Shown: piece after piece, positions 33,428 through 43,679 of the stretch
Layout: each line of letters begins with the position of its first letter
Numbering within the stretch: the first letter of the stretch is position 1
Assembly: GCA_039655645.1 (NCBI GenBank)
Contig: CM077345.1
Span: forward strand, 4,970,053-5,034,052
DNA: 64,000 nucleotides
DNA from: Ammopiptanthus mongolicus
Taxonomy: Eukaryota; Streptophyta; Magnoliopsida; Fabales; Fabaceae
Direction: 5' to 3'
Position numbers and translations under genes: made by a program
Notes under the pieces: model-generated
Database searches by the model: none
What the model saw: only the letters and a program-made list of their open reading frames with translations
What the model was told of the DNA's origin: nothing

Positions 33428-36244
33428 TGAGACGACCCGCCGTCCCATCAGTAGAACCTAAGATATTGACTAATCTTAATCGCATAATAAACGTTAGCGC
33501 GCCTTATTAAAACGAAGCGAAGCGGAAAATTTAGCGCGGAAGAAAACAAATACACGGCACGCGACGCTTCAGAGTACACAGATTAAAATATAAAGAAATA
33601 TATCACATACAGTATTGCCCCATCAGTAGGGCTACAGTAATACAGTAATACATACGAGTATACTCTTACAAACCAAAATAAAAGTATGAAAGGTAGGCCG
33701 AGAGATAGCACTCCGACTAATCACGATCATTGCCCAGCCTCTCGAGGCTAGGGTCCGCGACACGTCCTCCAGCGTCAGGCTCGTAAGGAATGCCGTCCAG
33801 CTCTTCAGCAACTGGTTCCTCCTCGGGGTCTTCCCATAAAATAGGAGCAACACATACAGAAAAATAGCGGGAGATAAGAAACATATATCATCAATATGGG
33901 AGAGGGGCATCAGTACAGCATATATATATATACATCACACAGCACAGATAACATATACAACACAACCTCATCCATCTCTTAAGTCACCCATCACAATCAT
34001 CTCAAACATCGTTCTCTCGAATAAGCCTATAGGAGGGATACTAATCCCTATGTATATGTTGTCTTCCCTATATGCATGTCGGCCGATACATCACGTCCCC
34101 AATTGGACATCCCCGTCGGGATCACATCACATCACATCATATCCCGCCTCGGGATTTTACGTAACGTCCCCAATTGGACATCCCCCTTTGGGACCAAATG
34201 CTGTGGTATGAAATGTTATGAAAATGCAACAAACATCCATCGCAGGTTGATATCGGAACCTCACGCCTAAACACTCGTCCACGACCACGACACATCGCAT
34301 CACATCAACGTCAACATCAATCATCAACATCGACATCACATCATCATCAACATCGCATCAGCATCAGCATCACGACGCCTTGCGTCCACGAGCCACAGCT
34401 CCACGGTCGGGACCACAACGATATCAACCCGAACAACATCAACGCTCACCATACTCTCATCAACACTCAATCAATCAAATCACATTATCATCACAACAGT
34501 AATCCTACCAGTACAGCTATCATTATGAAGTCAAACAATAATTCATCATGTAGGCAGTTCAACAAATAAAACCAACAAATAATCAAATAACCAATTCAAC
34601 ACATCAACCTCAATAATCAAATAACCAATTCAACACATCAACCTGAACAAACTACAATAGTCATATCATCAACTTAGTGGTGATAGCCCAAAAGTACCTA
34701 CACCTAGGGTCCAGGCACTTTTCCAGGGCTCAACCTCTAGTAGGGTTTTAGGGTTTCCCTACACAGATATATATATTCTATACTAGCTTGCCTTCCCGAC
34801 GATATGAGTTCTTTCTCCCCACCTTAGTGATTTCCTCGAGCAGCTCCGGCTACGACTCCGCAGCTGTCAGTCGGGTGCGCTGTCGGATGTTCGAATCCTG
34901 TCTGAGTCTATACAACAAAACACAACCAGAAATTAAAATAGGGAAACCATAATCTATCTAATCTCTAGGATTAGCTACTGCCCTTAATTACTTAAGTAGG
35001 CTAGGGATATTGAAATTCTACCAACTCTTGGATCAATGACCCTTAAGCATACCTAATGCATAATCAATGATCAATTATCAAAGATTTGAACCAAAACCCC
35101 TTAAACCATCAAAGTAGGGTTTCGGCCCTCACCATGAAAAATAGGTGAGAGTGTGATTTGGCCTCCTAATCACTTGGATTACATGATTAAGGGGTGACAC
35201 ATGAGGAATCAAGAACAAAGAACAAAACCCATTTTTTCCCCCAAAAACCCACCCATTCGGACCCTAAAAGATAAATAGGCTAGAGATTTTATTTCATCAC
35301 AAGCTCTTGGATTATGATATTAGGGGATGATACTAGCTCATAGGAATTGGTTTGGTCTCAAAATGATTTTTCTACAATTTTCTAGAGATTTTTGAAGTTT
35401 AGATCTAGAAATTGAAATTCATGAAAATAAATGGTGAAAATAAATATTGAGAGCTCAAGTATGAAATCTATACCTTCTAGGTTGTAGAGGAGGATGAGAG
35501 GAGCAACTTTGCTTCACAAACTTGCTTGAAAAAGCTTGAGGAAGCTTGAGGAAAAAGAGGTTGAAAATGGAGGAAGAAGAAGGAAGAAGAAAGGAGGAGA
35601 AGGAAGAAGAAGAAGAAAGAAGAAGAAAGAAGAAGAGAGAAGCAGCCAGCAGCTGCCCACGTGAAATGAGGGGGAGAAAAAGTGAGTGGGTGAGGTAATT
35701 GTTGATATTTAAGAAGACTTAAGGGTTAAGAAAGGTAAAGAGGTAATTAGTAAAAACTAACCAAGGGTAATTTGGTCAATTCACGTCCCGATAATTTGAA
35801 AATCCTCACGACATTTGTAGGAGTCCCCAAATGATTTAACATAGCCCTGGTATGAAAATCATTGGCTCAAGGTTCTCGAAAAACCCTAAGACAACTCGAA
35901 TCGTCTCCTAGAACGATTATCGGCCTGAATATAATAATATTCTTTTTATTTTCGAACGTCAGGACGAACTTTTTCGAAAGTGTAGGAAATGTGATTCTAA
36001 GACTAACTGTCTCGTTCACGGGTCCGAATTAGGTCTCGATAGTAGTAAAGCACTACTGTCAAGGAAAAACGCAGACCGGGCTCCGTCTGAGTTTTCGACC
36101 CAAAACTTAACCATAGCTTCCTACGATAGCGTAGAGCGTGACTATGGCCTCGGAATAATTTATTAAAGTTTCTAGACCCTCAAATAAAATACAATTAATT
36201 AATTACTTAATTAATTAAAAGATTAAGAAAATCGGGGTGTTACA
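33428..36244 (-). mobile_element. Solo LTR (2.8 kb) nested in the Tat element, TSD CTAGG
   Basis: A 2817-bp insertion in the protease-RT region. In its own orientation it starts TGTAACACCCCGATTTTC, a very common start of plant gypsy LTRs, and ends GTCGTCTCA. CTAGG is duplicated at 33423-33427 and 36245-36249. No second copy of either end lies inside, and no gag or pol is present, so it is a solo LTR left by recombination and not a complete element. Inside are a purine-rich GAAGAAG tract (35560-35645), a CATCA-rich simple region (34120-34370), two copies of CCCCAATTGGACATCCCC (34096 and 34169 areas) and a 55-codon frame at 33717-33884. Confidence 0.9.
33717..33884 (-). other. 55-codon open frame inside the solo LTR
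   Basis: Starts with ATG at 33884 and ends with TAG at 33717-33719. It has a hydrophobic start (MFLISRYFSVCVAPIL) and an acidic, proline-containing remainder (WEDPEEEPVAEELDGIPYEP). The local GC content and codon regularity exceed those of the surrounding LTR. No function is known to me. It could be a captured exon, a leader peptide of the parent retrotransposon or chance. Confidence 0.4.
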
Positions 36245-38045
36245 CTAGGTGCGGGGTGGAGACCACCACGCCCAGCGCATTGAGAGCGGTCCGACCAATC
36301 AAGATATTATACGAGGTGTTAGCATCAATTACCAGAAATTTAATAGGAATGGTACGACAGGAAGATTGTTCACCAAAAGTTGTTAATAATTCAACATATC
36401 CTTTTACCTGAACGTGTTCGCCAGAGAATCCAACTAGAACACCTTGGTATGGTTTGAGCATGTCAGAGGTGAGCCCAAGCTTCTCAAATGTGGTCCAGTA
36501 TAAAATATCGGCAGAGCTGCCTTGGTCGATGAGGACCCTTCTGACCGTATAGTTTGCTAACTCCACAGTTATTACGACCGGGTCATCCTGGTTGGGCGCT
36601 ATGCCCCTTAGATCGTCTGCTGAGAAAGTTATGGAAGGTCCTGTGTTGTGTGGTACAGCTGTGATGGCATATACCGTGTGTATGGCTCGCAAGTGCCGCT
36701 TTCTGGCCGAGCTTGTTTCACCTCCACCTACGAAACCACCCGCGATGGTGTTTATTACTCCCCTGGTTCGTGCTGGACCATCAGGACGGGAACTTTGTGA
36801 GTCAATCTGCTTATTCTCCTCCTCTTTAGGTTGGTTGGGAGGGGGCCCTGCCTCTTGAAGGTTCGTCTCTGCCCTCTCCCTGTCCTGTCCCCTTCTTCCA
36901 TCCTTTCTCGTATATTGTTGGAGATGCCCTCTTCTTATCAGCCTTTCAATAGCATCCTTCAAATTGCGACAATCTTCAGTAGAGTGACCGAAGTTCCTAT
37001 GATACTCACAGTGTTTGTGCCTGTCGGCTCCCTTTGGAGTCGACCCTGGAGGTGGTAGCTGAATGAGATCAGCCCGGAAGACCTCTTTGAGGATTTCTGC
37101 CATGCTTGCATTGAGAGGGGCATAGCTGTCGAATTTTGGTTGCTTCTCGCCTTTGTACCATTTAGGATCATGCCTCTCGGGATCACGCCTTTGCCGCCCA
37201 CCCTCTTCTCGTCGTCGGGAATTGTCCTCCGATGCGAGAAAAATATTTTTTCTGGCGAGGGCGACCTCCTCCATGGTCATATAACCGGTTGCTCGTCCGC
37301 GGAGCTCGTCTATGTCAGCCGGAGGCTTTCTGGCTAGGGAGTCAGCAAAAGGACCTTCTTTGAGCCCGGTCAGAATGGCATGCAGAGCTACCGCTGGGCT
37401 GAGGTCGCCGATCATCAGAGTCTCCTGAGCGAATCTAGCCATAAACTGTCGCAAGGTTTCGCGCTGACCCTGTCTAAAATTAACCAAACTTGCCGAGGTC
37501 TTTTGATGGACCCGACTTGTAGAGAATTGAATGGAAAATTTGGAAGCAAAGTCTACGAAATTTGAAATTGAATTTAATGGTAAACGTGAAAACCATACCA
37601 TCACGGGTCCCCGAAAAGTAGTCGGGAAAACCCTGCATTTGACCGCGTCGGAAGGAGTGGTGACCAACATTTGCGTGTTAAAGATAGAGAGGTATTCCTC
37701 GGGATCAGTGCTCCCATCATAGGTTATGGTTAAACCCTTGAAACTTTCAGGGAAGGGAGAGTTAACGATGTCTTCAGTGAATGGATGGCCACTATGGGTA
37801 GGTTTTCCACCCTCCCTTCGTGGTGATCTGCTGCGTTGTCTGGTATGAGCGTCCGATTGGTCGGTCTGATGCTCCTTGTGTCTGAGTGCTTCCATCTCCT
37901 GCTTCATGTGCTCGTTTTCTTGATTCAGTCTTTCGACCGTCGTCATTAGGAGCTGGAAGGCTGCCGGATCAATCTGGTGATCCATGGGAGGCACTCGATG
38001 ATCTTCTATATGGCCCGGTATATTGGTACTTCGTGTTCGAACCAT
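36240..38045 (-). pseudogene. Tat gag-protease, cut by the solo LTR
   Basis: Gag starts at the ATG at 38045, about 50 bases inside the 5' LTR. The retrotransposon Gag domain is at about residues 90-200 (PFPESFKGLTITYDGSTDPEEYL, within the 20-residue limit: SFKGLTITYDGSTDP; FMARFAQETLMIGDLSP). A CxxH...GHxxxxC zinc knuckle follows (CEYHRNFGHSTEDC). The aspartic protease has its active site in VLIDQGSSADIL and its flap-side GRTALNALG. The frame runs into the inserted LTR and ends in its first bases (TAA at 36240-36242). The same frame resumes at 33422. Apart from this interruption no stop or frameshift was seen, so this part was probably intact when the solo LTR's parent inserted. Confidence 0.92.
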
Positions 38046-38076
38046 GAACGGGGCGAAAGAAAAAGTTTTACCGGGC

Positions 38077-38094
38077 CCCACGGTGGGCGCCAAT
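38077..38094 (-). promoter_or_regulatory. Primer-binding site of the Tat element
   Basis: In element orientation TTGGCGCCCACCGTGGGG follows the 5' LTR directly. The TGGCGCC start is typical of tRNA primer-binding sites in Tat/Athila elements. Which tRNA it matches was not determined. Confidence 0.7.
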
Positions 38095-38488
38095 TGTTCT
38101 CTTCTAATCTAGATCCCGAGAATGAGCTGAAAACCTTACTCTCGGGTATGTGTTACTGAATATCTTTTTTGTTCTGTCTCTAACAACCCGGGGTCGCTCT
38201 CTTTATAGGCCCCTCATACGCTCCCTCTATTAAAGGCCCTTTATGGGTGACAGCCTGTCCTGCCGTGTTTGTCTCCTCCTTCGGCCGTTTTTGCTCCGCA
38301 TAGGACGCGATCTGTCCCCAATCCCGAGTATCCCGGGATTGGTATAGCAGAGGGGAATATTCCTTTTGCTGGGTTTAGGATGACCATCGAGGAGGCCTAG
38401 CTGGATTTGGGCCCAACTGTTGTTTTCATGAGTGGGTTGAGGTCCCCATTAGATTCAGGTGGGATTATACTCGGCCCATGTAGGAACA
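38095..38488 (-). repeat. 5' LTR of the Tat element
   Basis: 394 bp, same length as the copy at 26212-26605 with nine substitutions and no indels by eye. Eight of the nine are transitions. Confidence 0.95.
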
Positions 38489-38640
38489 GGTACATTCCTT
38501 GTGACGGTTGTCTAAGATATGGAATGCTCGTATTACTTGAAGCTTGAGAGAATGAAAATGAGCCAGCTAATAGGCCAATTTGACACACTTCATGAAAATT
38601 GATTTGGGTCATTTGAACATTTCTTGTAATAATAGTGATA
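38489..38640. repeat. Degenerate tandem repeat, right part
   Basis: Continuation of the repeat at 25960-26211 beyond the gypsy element. It shares TGGAATGCTCGTATTACT and GGTCATTTGAACATTTCTTG with the left part. Confidence 0.6.
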
Positions 38641-38724
38641 CAATCCCAGCTGCAGATATGGCTAGAGTTTTTTCAGTAGTGAAGTTGCCGCTCTTCCCTC
38701 TAGTAACTATAATTATTATTATTA

Positions 38725-39238
38725 TAAGGCTAAAATATATTTTTGTTTCTTTATCTTTTAGTCAAAATTCATTTTGATCATTTATCTTCAAAAAAATTCA
38801 TTTTGTTCTTTTATCTCTCAAACGTTACACAAATTCATCCTTTCTGTTATCCCTTTATAAACGATGATATTATCAACAACCAAATTAAGAAAGACCCCTT
38901 CACCCTCAATTTCCAAATTAGATTTTTCCTGTCCTCAACAATCACCATGGATTCGTTTCCATTTTCGCACAAGTATATGACGAATGATTCCCTAAATCCA
39001 GCACCAAAGATGGATTCTCAACTTTGCAAGAGATAGAAGGTGAAAACTTAAAAGAGATTGAAGGCGAATAAATCCCTAAACCCACTCACATCAGACGTTA
39101 ACATCAACGTAAGAGATAAGTTAACGACATCAGTAACGAAAGTGACGGAAAGGACAAATTTATATAACTTTTGAGAGATAAAAGATCAAAATGAATTTTA
39201 ACCAAAAGATAAAGAATGAAGAATATATTTTAATCTTA
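38725..39238. mobile_element. Mutator-like MITE (514 bp)
   Basis: The left end (TAAGGCTAAAATATATTTTT then TTTATCTTTTAGTCAAAATTC) and right end (its complement, ending TTTTAATCTTA) form inverted repeats of about 60 bases. Both flanks read TTATTATTA (38716-38724 and 39239-39247). That is a possible 9-bp TSD, but it lies in a TTA microsatellite and so is weak evidence. Confidence 0.7.
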
Positions 39239-39247
39239 TTATTATTA

Positions 39248-39990
39248 TTATTGATGGAGAAAGAATAAGGTAAAAGTGAAGGGAGTGAAAAAAACATGAT
39301 ATTGATCCAAAAGAGTCAATTCCTGGTGGTTGATCTGGTGGCTAAATAATGTTGGGTATATGGAACAAAAGAATAGGGATTAGCATTGCGACAAATATCG
39401 CCCCTTGAGAAAAAATAGGTTTTTGCAGGACCAATGGTAAAGCCAACTCATCTATGTGTCGTTTACCGATTAGGCGGATGAAAGAGCCAGAAAGCATTAG
39501 CAGTAGCGGACATTTATTACACCCAAGACATTTGCGTCTGTCCCCTTGTGCCTATTCGGAACGAATAAGACACCCCATGACCGCCAATCCCTTCCTTCTG
39601 CCCCACCCCACCCATTTCTTATTCTGCACACACATCATATCCTTTCTTCCCCTCAGATCCAAACACAAATCTATTTCCCAAACCCCCCAAAATAAGCAAT
39701 TCAATCTCAACATAAACAACACCATCATTCGATTTCGATCTCGATCCTAATATATTTATCAAAAGTACGCATAATACAACATTCCCTTCAGCAATTCTTT
39801 TTTCTCAATTTAAACAACCAGCTTAGCATAATTGCTAAAATAAATAAATAAAAAAGAGCAGGTCTGGTAAACTGAAATACAAAAACTGCACAAAAATATT
39901 AAAAGATAAACTCCAAAGGTGAGATCTGGAAGACAGAATGACAATAATGGAAGCGCGAACAAGTGATGAAAAGGAATTAAGATTGAAGAT
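39248..39990. other. Region downstream of GID2, no gene seen
   Basis: The right end next to GID2 is likely its 3' UTR. A C-rich patch lies at about 39540-39700. An open frame there is unsupported by any family feature. Confidence 0.45.
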
Positions 39991-40521
39991 TCATGGGCCT
40001 CTGTTAATGAAATTCATCTTCTCATAGTAGCGGATAGAGAGAAGTGAAAGGGAGAGATGAACCTCGTCTTTCCCCAAACGAGGTAGCGGCTTGGGTCGAA
40101 CCACTTGCGGGGATGGAGTGGAAGGCCAATAGGAGGAGGATGAAGATGATGATGATGATGATGTTTGGGGCTTGGAGAGAGGCCAGAGGTAAAGGGAGTG
40201 GAGACGACGGAAGCCACCGAGGGCAAGGACCACCGATCGTAACTGTTGCTCGGCGCAGCCAGTGTTAGGCCACTGCTTTGTGCAGATCAGCTCCCATAGC
40301 CTCTCATCCTGCGCCGTCTTCTGCCACTGCTTGTTCACGCAACCCGCCATCCCCAGCGTCCTCGCGTCAACGTGCTTCAACACCTCGAACAGCAGATTCT
40401 CATCGAAACACCCAAGCCCACCACTCTTCCCTAACGACGCCTCATCTTCATCGTTTTCTTCCACCTTTACCTTTTTCATCTTCCTATCCTCGCCCTCGCC
40501 AGACAACAGTGCACGCTTCAT
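39991..40521 (-). CDS. GID2: F-box protein GID2/SLEEPY1, gibberellin signalling
   Basis: Intronless 176-residue nuclear F-box subunit of an SCF ubiquitin ligase. On gibberellin-GID1 binding it recruits DELLA repressors for degradation. The F-box is at about residues 38-80 (ENLLFEVLKHVDARTLGM, QKTAQDERLWELICT). The GGF motif is in VVLALGGFRRLHSLYLWPL. The C-terminal LSL motif is in LSLSLLSIRYYEKMNF. Both motifs are required for DELLA interaction in Arabidopsis SLY1. Compared with SLY1, the segment between them carries an added stretch with ten consecutive serines (positions about 121-130) and a Pro-rich part. The serine run is encoded by a trinucleotide microsatellite at about 40139-40165. A basic N-terminus (KMKKVKVEE) may be a nuclear localisation signal. 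Identity is very clear. Confidence 0.96.
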   Translation of the reverse strand: MKRALLSGEGEDRKMKKVKVEENDEDEASLGKSGGLGCFDENLLFEVLKHVDARTLGMAGCVNKQWQKTAQDERLWELICTKQWPNTGCAEQQLRSVVLALGGFRRLHSLYLWPLSKPQTSSSSSSSSSSYWPSTPSPQVVRPKPLPRLGKDEVHLSLSLLSIRYYEKMNFINRGP

Positions 40522-41580
40522 CCCTTTAGCCTCAGATTGAAATTACAAGGACAGAATCCAACACCCTTTTGCCCTTTCTCTCTTCTGCAGCCAAAAAGGT
40601 ACAGTCTTGGTGAAGGGAGAGGAAGAGTAAAGAGACGCTCGAAGAAGAGGGGTTGTTGTGAAGAAGTGGATGAATCAAAGGGGTAATAAATAAAGTGGTG
40701 GAAGATGAGAAGAGGGCTAAAGGCCACAGAAAGAAAGATAATGGTAACGGAACTGAGGGAGTGATGTCTGTATGTGATTCTGAGATTGATAAAATTGCGG
40801 TGGTTTTTATTCTTAATTTACATAAATTGCCAAGGTTTGGGGGAAAGGAGAGATAATGGGGCAGGTGAAGTAAAGGTTAAGGGTTAGGGGGGTGCACCTG
40901 TTTTTTATGGTTTTCGAACACGACAAACAGAGAAATGAATGCGCTTCGATTCTTTTATGCAATTGACGATTTTGTCCTGACCCGTCTGGCTTTGTGTTCC
41001 TGTTGCTAGGATTCGCTTTCTCTACATTCTTATTACCGGGAAATAGAAATAGAAATGGAAATGGAAATGGAAATGTGAATCATGAATATGGATTGGTATG
41101 GGATGAATCTTTTCTCTTCTCTATGTTTTACTTTTATTATTATTTTCCACCGCCACTTGTTGGTGGTTGTCTTTTACTTCACCTCTTGCCAATTGCTCTC
41201 CCAGTAATTGCTTGAATATCCGGACCACACGTCAAGAATAAAGTCATAAACTACTCGTGAATCATGTTCCTTTTTCTGTCATAATATACAATATTTTTAC
41301 CTTGCATATATTTATGTATTTAAATTTTTTCCTAAGTTGATATGAAAATATAATACCAAGACACACCGTAGTTATGAATTGAGATGAAAGAAATTTAAGA
41401 ATAATAGTCATTTTAAAAAATACAACCCTGTGGAAAACTACCAACAGTGATTGTGTTAGTGTCTGGTCATAAAAAAACAGGTCATAAAAAAAACGGTAAT
41501 AAAAAAAAAATTGTGTTAGTGTCTACAATTTTTGTTTTAATTTTTAACCAGCTAACACAGGTCTAAGCTCTTTTTGTATG
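40522..41580. other. GID2 promoter region and gene-free flank
   Basis: The GID2 5' leader and promoter, read on the minus strand, occupy the left part, with pyrimidine-rich tracts in gene orientation. A short hexamer repeat (GAAATG, about five units) lies at 41044-41076. No gene recognised. Confidence 0.5.
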
Positions 41581-41589
41581 TATAAAAAT

Positions 41590-41871
41590 GGTTCAATATA
41601 TTTTTAGTCCGTATAAAATAGTAAAAATTCGTTTTTAGTCCCTCATTTTTAAAAAGTTCCTTTTCGGTCCCTCAATTTTTAAAATAGCTCATTTTTTTAT
41701 CCCTAACGTTATCTCATTTTTCAAAATAAGAACCAACTGTGTGCTATTTTGAAAATTGAGGGATGAAAAAAATGACATTTTAAAAATTAGGGATTAAAAA
41801 ATGACGTTTTGAAAATGAAGAACTAAAAATGAATTTTCAATATTTTACAGTAACCAAAAACATATTTAAAT
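41590..41871. mobile_element. Fold-back MITE, copy 1 of a local family
   Basis: The terminal region GGTTCAATATATTTTTAGTC pairs with ACCAAAAACATATTTAAAT at the other end. Inner motifs (CCCTCATTTTTAAAA, TCAAAATGACGT-like) are mirrored. It shares ends and the inner TTTTCAAAATAGCTCA motif with the copy at 42648. TSD unclear. Confidence 0.65.
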
Positions 41872-42393
41872 ATCTTAGAACTATTTGATAGGTGAGTAAA
41901 ATTTATTTATAACATTATCCGTTACAAGTTTATTTATAAATTTTTCATCTTTAATAAAATATATTTTATCATTATATATTTTATATTACTTTAAATTATT
42001 AAATGAATAATTGACAATGATAATTTGAAAAACAAAAATAAAACGCTGAGGTGGGAAAACATTTTTTATGATAGTATGGATGAATAATATCAATTTTATC
42101 TATTGTGTTAAGTTTTATTGTTTGGATTTATGACACATTGAATTAAAAAAAAATCTACCATTATAATTAGGATGCAATTTTTATATTAAAAATAATTCTT
42201 ATAATTCTTATTATAAATTGAGGTCGGTAGAAGTGATATATAATAGATAAGTAATTTAAATAAATTATTTAATCAAGGACATTTTTGAAAAATAAGAAAA
42301 AATTAGATAAAAAAAATGATAATAAACATTCCAAGAAAAAATGGAATTATCCTAATCAAGTAAATGACAAAAAAAAGTAATAATTGACTTATT

Positions 42394-42397
<4 letters not shown>

Positions 42398-42461
<64 letters not shown>
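42398..42461. repeat. (TA)n microsatellite
   Basis: About 32 TA dinucleotides uninterrupted, the longest TA run in the window. Confidence 0.9.
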
Positions 42462-42466
<5 letters not shown>

Positions 42467-42647
42467 TGAAAATTTATTTTTTTATTAATAAAAATTTAAT
42501 AAGTTTATGATATGGTTATTTAATTTAAAACCCAAACTATATAATAATTGCATTATATGATTATTTACGATTCGTATAGAATAATTTTGAATTGTATATC
42601 CTTTTGATTAAATTTCAAAAAAAAAATATTGAAGAATAGTATTATAA

Positions 42648-42870
42648 GGGTTAAATATTTTTTTGGTCATTATAAATAAAGAAAATTCGTTTTTTAGTCT
42701 CTCATTTTCAAAACATCTTTTTTTGGTCTCTCAATTTTCAAAATAGCTCACCTTTGGTACCTATTTTGAAATTGAGCTAATGTTAATGACCAAAAGTAAG
42801 CTATTTTGAAAAATAAGAGACTAAAAATGAATTTTCATTATTTTATGAAAACCAAAAACATATTTAATTC
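42648..42870. mobile_element. Fold-back MITE, copy 2 of a local family
   Basis: Left GGGTTAAATATTTTTTTGGTC pairs with right CCAAAAACATATTTAATTC. The interior repeats the AATAGCTCA/TAAGCTATTTTGAAAA pair seen in the copy at 41590. The two elements lie about 800 bases apart in the same arrangement. Confidence 0.68.
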
Positions 42871-43204
42871 ATAAAAAAATGTTTATAAAAGAGTCCAATA
42901 ATTAATAATTAATGTAGGTGAATTCTATGGTATCCCATGAGTAACTTTACCTTATCTATGTGACTCAATTAGATGATAAAAATCATTTGACTTCATCCAT
43001 TAATATAATTCATTTAATTAAAATGTGATTGATCGGTTAATTTTTACTCCAACCCAATCTAAAAGTTTTCTGTAACAGTCAGCCACAAGGGGAGAAGGCT
43101 TCGTAACAGTGCGACACGCGTGTCCAGCGGGTTGGACATATTTATTATTTATTATTATTGTTATATATTAATAATAATAATGGATGGATTATATATTAAA
43201 TAAA

Positions 43205-43413
43205 AGGCTAAACTCTACTTCAATCTCTCAAGTTTTTTTTTTTTGGTAATTAAGTCCTCCCACAAAATTTTGGGATTAAAAGTGCAATTAAAAAAAATAT
43301 AAAAATCGAATTCATAACATTTAAATTTTAGGAAGATTAAATTTGTCAAAAAAAATTGGGAGAGCATTTTCACCAAACTGAAAAATTTGGGAGACGAAAA
43401 TTGTAATTTAGCC
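43205..43413. mobile_element. Short MITE (209 bp), possible 8-bp TSD
   Basis: Ends AGGCTAAACTCTACTTCAAT and the complement of TTGTAATTTAGCC are imperfect inverted repeats. The flank TAAATAAA occurs on both sides (43197-43204 and 43414-43421), but it is low-complexity. Confidence 0.6.
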
Positions 43414-43537
43414 TAAATAAAATAACCAAAGCATTGTCTTATTTTTTTTAAAGGATTTAATTGATATACACTGTCAGTGTAAATTTTTCTTACAATGACA
43501 ACTAATCAAAAATTGATACATAAGTTAAAATATTACT

Positions 43538-43672
43538 AATCCCTCAAGGTACTGGACGACATTTAAGGACTGGCTTCTCCCATTCAGGTTTTTTCTGTAG
43601 GCAAGATTTAGGGATCGAACCCCATATCACTTACTTAAGGGGTCCGAACTCGTTACCACTCGAACCAATCAC
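43538..43672 (-). mobile_element. tRNA-derived SINE copy, minus orientation
   Basis: Read on the minus strand it has a box A region (ATTGGTTCGAGTGGTAACG), a box B (GGGGTTCGATCC, at 43612-43623 in plus coordinates) and a tail with CGTCCAGTACCTTGAGGGAT. The tail matches the copy at 15038-15205 closely. A-rich sequence lies beyond the tail only weakly. Confidence 0.62.
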
Positions 43673-43679
43673 ATGTCGA

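Larger units (their letters stand above)
26212..38488 (-). mobile_element. Ty3/gypsy retrotransposon of the Tat lineage, 12.3 kb, TSD GGTAC
   Basis: Two 394-bp LTRs (26212-26605 and 38095-38488, both TG...CA) are flanked by a perfect GGTAC duplication (26207-26211, 38489-38493). Coding order on the minus strand is gag-protease, reverse transcriptase, RNase H, a second RNase H, integrase. A spliced gene on the opposite strand lies between pol and the 3' LTR. This order, the double RNase H and the antisense gene are recorded for the Tat lineage. By eye the LTRs differ at 9 of 394 positions (2.3%), so the insertion is recent. The copy is disabled: two in-frame stops in reverse transcriptase, one early stop in the antisense gene, and a 2.8-kb solo LTR in the middle. 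Confidence 0.95.

Noticed and set aside
33632..33910. The 92-codon frame overlapping the 55-codon frame in the solo LTR
   Set aside because: It is in another frame of the same strand and lacks the compositional regularity of the shorter one.
34076..34400. A CRISPR-like look of repeated CATCA and GGACATCCCC motifs
   Set aside because: The spacing is irregular, the units are short and degenerate, and this is simple-sequence DNA inside a plant LTR.
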